Positions 20,746 through 23,850 of a DNA stretch of 23,850 bases are shown piece by piece. The stretch lies in the NCBI GenBank assembly GCA_046590575.1, contig JBKJUS010000053.1:1-23850 (forward strand), written 5' to 3'. Numbering within the stretch: the stretch's first letter is position 1; each line of letters opens with the position of its first letter. The stretch is from DATLNF01 sp046590575. GTDB lineage: Bacteria > Actinomycetota > Actinomycetes > BP-191. The notes beneath the pieces are model-generated. The model was given only the letters and a program-made list of their open reading frames with translations. It ran no database searches and had not been told where the DNA came from. The translations under genes and the position numbers were made by a program.

Positions 20746-20865
20746 GGGCGGGCGGGGCGAGGGGCGGGCGGGGCGAGGGTGAGGGGCGGCGGGCGAGGGC
20801 GAGGGGCGGCGGGCGAGGGGCGGGCGGGGCGAGGGGCGGGCGGGGCGAGGGGCGAGGGGCGCGGG
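20746..20865. repeat. G-rich low-complexity tract next to the crp stop
   Basis: About 120 bases made only of G, C and A plus a single T, built from repeated units: GGGCGGGCGGGGCGAG occurs about four times, and a GGGGCGGCGGGCGAGGG variant about twice. The plus strand has many runs of three or more G with short spacers, so G-quadruplexes are possible. The crp transcript from the other strand would carry the C-rich complement in its 3' part. No protein is supported here. Confidence 0.9.
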
Positions 20866-21561
20866 CTAGTCGGCGAGGCCGGCGCGGCGGCGGAGCAGCT
20901 CGACGTTGGTCACGGTCAGCCGTCGGCCCGCGACCTCGACCATCCCGCGCTGCTGGAAGTTCTGCAGGATCTGGTTGATGCTCTGCCGCGAGCCGCCGAC
21001 CATCTCGGCCAGCCGAGTCTGCGTCACGGCGACCTCCACCGGTACGCCGTCGCGCACGGGTGCGGCATCCTCAGCCATCCGCAGCACCACCTTGGCGACG
21101 CGGCCGGGCAGGTCGAGGAAGACGAAGTCGGCCGCCTGCTCGGACAGCCGGCGTACCAGCGCACCCATCGCGCGGAGCAGCTGGTCGACCATCGCCGGCT
21201 GCTCGCGCAGCAGGTCGAGGAACGCCGTCCGGGACAGCGCCAGGACGGTCGTGCTCTCCAGTGCCTCGGCCGACGCCGAGCGCACGCCCTCGTCGAGCAG
21301 TGCGATCTCGCCGAGAACATCGGTGGCGCCGAGTGTGTTCAGCGTCATCCGGTCGCCGTTCTCCGAGGTCACGAAGACCGCGACAGAGCCATCGACGATG
21401 ACGAAGAGCGCGGTGCCGGCGTCGCCCTGGTGCACGAGCGGCTGACCCTTGCGGTAGTTGCGGGTGACCATCTGCTTGGCCAACTGGGCCGCGGTCTCCT
21501 CGTCCAGACCTGCGAACAGGTCAGTCGTCCGCAACAACGCGCTCGCGTCATGACTTCTCAC
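20866..21561 (-). CDS. Crp/Fnr-family transcription regulator
   Basis: A 231-residue regulator. The cyclic-nucleotide-binding domain (about 10-125) has the phosphate-binding cassette GEIALLDEGVRSASA (G84, E85, R94, S95), close to true cAMP-binding Crp proteins. A dimerisation helix follows (about 126-148). The C-terminal winged helix (about 172-222) has the recognition helix in VTQTRLAEMVGGSRQSINQI. No Fnr-type cysteine cluster. GTG 21561-21559 overlaps the stop of the upstream AAA/TPR gene as GTGA, so translation is probably coupled. The intact cassette suggests it binds cAMP or a similar ligand. A G-rich tract follows the stop directly. Confidence 0.9.
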   Translation of the reverse strand: MRSHDASALLRTTDLFAGLDEETAAQLAKQMVTRNYRKGQPLVHQGDAGTALFVIVDGSVAVFVTSENGDRMTLNTLGATDVLGEIALLDEGVRSASAEALESTTVLALSRTAFLDLLREQPAMVDQLLRAMGALVRRLSEQAADFVFLDLPGRVAKVVLRMAEDAAPVRDGVPVEVAVTQTRLAEMVGGSRQSINQILQNFQQRGMVEVAGRRLTVTNVELLRRRAGLAD

Positions 21562-23850
21562 GCATCCCCCTCGACTCCGGCCGAGACAGAGCCTAGATGC
21601 AGGACGTCGTCGTACGGCGTCACACCGAGAATCTTCAACGACGCGTCGGCGATCTCGACCAGCGCATCGGCCTGGTTGCGGTGCAGCACCAGGCGGGCCT
21701 GCTCCAGGTAGTACTGGGCGCGCGGCTGCCCGACGACAGCAAGGGTGCGCCCCGCGGCCAAGGACGCAAATGACCGCTCGGAGTCGTCGCCGATCTGGGC
21801 GTAGATGTCGGAGCTAGCGGCGTACGACGCGCCGGCTTCGGCCAGGCGGCCGGAATCCTCGGCCAGCGCGCCCTCTCCAAAAGCGAGCGCGGCGCGCACC
21901 CAGAGCGTTGGTCGGCCGATGGTGCGCAAGGTCGAGAGGCTCTTCTCCAGGCGCTCGAGATCGACCATCGCCTGGGTCTCGACAGATTGGTGCAGCCAGG
22001 CGCGCGAGACCGACTGCGGCTGGTCGCGCCAGTCGTCGTAGAGCTGGTCGAGCAGCGACAGGGCGCGGACCCGGTCACCCTGCTCGACCAGGACGCGGGC
22101 GATGTGAGCAAGCGTGGGCCGCACCAGCTGCGAGAAGCCGCTGCGCAGTGCCAACTCGAGCGTGTGGTCTACGTCGCGGTCCCCGGCCTCACCACGCAGC
22201 GTGCGCAGGAAGGCGCGCAGCGCCCGCAGGTGTCCCTCCCACGGATGCGGGGTGGTGGGTCCGTCGCCGTCGAGAATCTGGTCGGCGAGGGCGAGGGTGG
22301 TGCTCCAGTCGCCTTCCCAGTAAGCGCGGATCGCGAGATCTGCCTCACTCGCCTTGGTGGTCAGGCTCAGCTCGAAGCCCCGCCCGGCGCGCTCACTCTC
22401 GCCGAGCACTTCGTAGGACCGCCGGAGGTCACCCTCCTCCTGCAGTACGACCGCGAGGTTGTTGGCTGCGCGTTGCAGAGCCCGCAGCGAGTGCTCACGG
22501 CACAGCTCCACCGCTGCGTCGAGCTCGCTGTAGTCGCCGCACTCGGTGTACGCCGATGACCCGACCGTGATCATCACGTTGGCGCGCACTTCGAGCAGAC
22601 CCAGCTCGTCGGCGATGTCCAGCGCGATCTTGCCTGCTATCGCCGCCTCGTCGTGGTGCAGCGAGAGCATGTGCAGCTTCGCCAGCTCGGCGTACGCCGA
22701 GGCCTTTTGCGCTGAGGGGGGCTCCCCTTCCAGCAACGCCACCGCGCGCTTGAGGTGGGCGAAGGCCGCGTCGCTCTCCGCGCGGAACCACGCGATGGAG
22801 CCGAGCAACGTCTCGGTGTGCGCGGCCTCGACGCGGTCGCCCAGCGCGAGGAGGGCGTCGGCCGCCCAGCGGAGACGGGAGATGCCGTCCTCGGCGTAGA
22901 ACTCCTCCTCCCGGTGGAGGAAGCGCACCTCCTCGTGCATGCGCACGAGGTGCCAGCGCTGGCCGGTGTCCTGGCCCGGCGGCCACAGCTCGAGCGCTCG
23001 ACCGAGGAAGGTCAGCGCTGGTCCGAGCGCCTGCAGCTTGAAGGCTCGCTCGCCGGCCGCCCGCAGGGCCATCCGGGCACGCTCTCGGTAGGTCGTCTCG
23101 TCCAGCCCCAGCGCCGCTGCCAGATCGAGGGCCACCAGCCAGTGGTACGCGACCATCTCTGCCTGGTGCTCGTTGCGGTCGACGGCGATGCCTTCGAGCC
23201 ACTCCGCAGCGCGACGGTGCTGCTCGGCGCGGCGCGTCCGCGGGATCTGGCTGTAGGCGACGTCGCGCACCAGCACGTGGTGGAAGGCGTACTCGGTCTC
23301 GTCGGCGACGGAGGACACCCTGGCGGGCCGCACGAGCTCGCGCCGGACCAGCTGGCGTAGCCACTCCTCGATGTCCTCGCGCCGCGCGCCGGAGATGTCC
23401 GCGAGGGTGCCAACCCAGAAGATCTCACCGACCACCGCAGCGTCCTGCAGGACGAACTTCTCGTCGGCCGGCAGTGAGTCGAGCCGCGCGGCAATGATGC
23501 CCTGGATCGAGTCGGGCAGTGGCAGTTCGTCGTTGAGTTCAAGACCCCAGACGCCACTGTCGCGGTGGAGCGTGCCGCGGTCGGCGAGCATGCGGACGTA
23601 CTCCTCGGCGTAAAGCGCGTTGCCACCGGCGAGCGCGAGGAGCGTCTGCTGTGTCTCGACGGGGAGCACGGCCTGGCCGAGCAGCCCGGAGAAGAGTGCG
23701 GCGGTCTCGGGGTCGGACAGCGGAGACAGGGAGACCGTCGCCGCGTTACGTTTCCCACCGCTCCAGCCCGGTCGCCGCTCGAGCAGCTCCGGGCGCGCGG
23801 TGCAGAGGACGAGCAGCGACGTGCCGACCGCGAGGTCGACGAGCTCGTCG
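21558..23850 (-). CDS. Large AAA (STAND)/TPR regulator, 3' part only
   Basis: About 763 codons are visible; the 5' end lies beyond the right edge. The first visible residues (DELVDLAVGTSLLVLCTARP then ELLERRPGW) match the segment following Walker B in AAA modules of cyclase-like/LuxR-like regulators. Next come LSPLSDPETAALFSGLL, GGNALYAEEYVRML and AARLDSLPADEKFVLQDAAVVGE, the winged-helix part of the ATPase. A long TPR-like helical region runs to the stop. The last third of the 12464-16000 regulator has the same organisation. Whether an N-terminal cyclase domain exists cannot be seen. Its stop overlaps the Crp/Fnr start (GTGA), a strong sign of joint function. Confidence 0.85.
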   Translation of the reverse strand, partial: DELVDLAVGTSLLVLCTARPELLERRPGWSGGKRNAATVSLSPLSDPETAALFSGLLGQAVLPVETQQTLLALAGGNALYAEEYVRMLADRGTLHRDSGVWGLELNDELPLPDSIQGIIAARLDSLPADEKFVLQDAAVVGEIFWVGTLADISGARREDIEEWLRQLVRRELVRPARVSSVADETEYAFHHVLVRDVAYSQIPRTRRAEQHRRAAEWLEGIAVDRNEHQAEMVAYHWLVALDLAAALGLDETTYRERARMALRAAGERAFKLQALGPALTFLGRALELWPPGQDTGQRWHLVRMHEEVRFLHREEEFYAEDGISRLRWAADALLALGDRVEAAHTETLLGSIAWFRAESDAAFAHLKRAVALLEGEPPSAQKASAYAELAKLHMLSLHHDEAAIAGKIALDIADELGLLEVRANVMITVGSSAYTECGDYSELDAAVELCREHSLRALQRAANNLAVVLQEEGDLRRSYEVLGESERAGRGFELSLTTKASEADLAIRAYWEGDWSTTLALADQILDGDGPTTPHPWEGHLRALRAFLRTLRGEAGDRDVDHTLELALRSGFSQLVRPTLAHIARVLVEQGDRVRALSLLDQLYDDWRDQPQSVSRAWLHQSVETQAMVDLERLEKSLSTLRTIGRPTLWVRAALAFGEGALAEDSGRLAEAGASYAASSDIYAQIGDDSERSFASLAAGRTLAVVGQPRAQYYLEQARLVLHRNQADALVEIADASLKILGVTPYDDVLHLGSVSAGVEGDA

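Noticed and set aside
20746..20865. CRISPR array or protein-coding Gly/Arg repeat
   Set aside because: Units are short, irregular and without spacers; the translated frame is low-complexity Gly/Arg without supporting features.

Overview
The window is high-GC DNA (roughly 70% by eye) with strong third-position G/C bias, frequent GTG starts, many ATGA/GTGA gene overlaps and several apparently leaderless genes. Its protein families (Fe-S APS reductase, ferredoxin-type sulfite reductase, ROK glucokinase next to a small CxxC protein, ArsA with an HSP20-like tail, giant cyclase-like/AAA/TPR regulators) point to an actinomycete chromosome. A Nocardioides-like or Dermatophilaceae-like lineage would fit, but the sequence alone does not settle it. 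No rRNA, tRNA, CRISPR array, phage genes or known insertion sequence were seen.

Layout. (1) 1-4893, sulfate assimilation, mostly on the minus strand: cysH, then sulfite reductase, cysC and the 5' part of cysD, the last three joined by ATGA overlaps. Ahead of the reductase lie a previously unannotated 32-codon leader peptide (2909-3007) and a set of mutually exclusive hairpin arms, the layout expected of an attenuator. Between cysH and the reductase, on the opposite strand, sits an AbiEi-like/DUF559 endonuclease-fold gene (3212-4117) bracketed by two nearly identical 58-bp palindromes. (2) 4937-11769, a plus-strand housekeeping run: two SRPBCC proteins, a zinc-ribbon membrane protein, a metallophosphoesterase, an ArsA-type ATPase, a small Cys-motif protein, a ROK glucokinase, carbamate kinase and an endonuclease/exonuclease/phosphatase protein, with two solitary large palindromes (7329-7416 and 9991-10069). 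(3) 11856-16000, a two-gene unit: an unknown protein and a 1178-residue regulator whose cyclase domain has lost both base-recognising residues. (4) 16015-18753, minus strand: an esterase-like hydrolase, an unknown membrane protein and an archaeal-type ornithine cyclodeaminase/LOR-SDH family protein. (5) 18894-19628, a PlsC-like acyltransferase. (6) 19664-20739, a second AbiEi-like/DUF559 gene, again bracketed by a palindrome pair of its own. (7) 20746-23850, a G-rich tract, then a Crp/Fnr regulator translationally coupled to a large AAA/TPR protein that runs off the window.

The main candidate for something undescribed is the repeated architecture 'palindrome - AbiEi/DUF559 gene - same palindrome'. 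It occurs twice, with unrelated palindromes, and in both cases the gene's stop codon falls inside the distal palindrome. One unit separates genes of a metabolic cluster. Together with the two solitary palindromes this suggests a small nuclease-linked mobile or self-recognising element, possibly with solo or empty sites. That interpretation is inference; the repeats and gene positions are read directly from the sequence.
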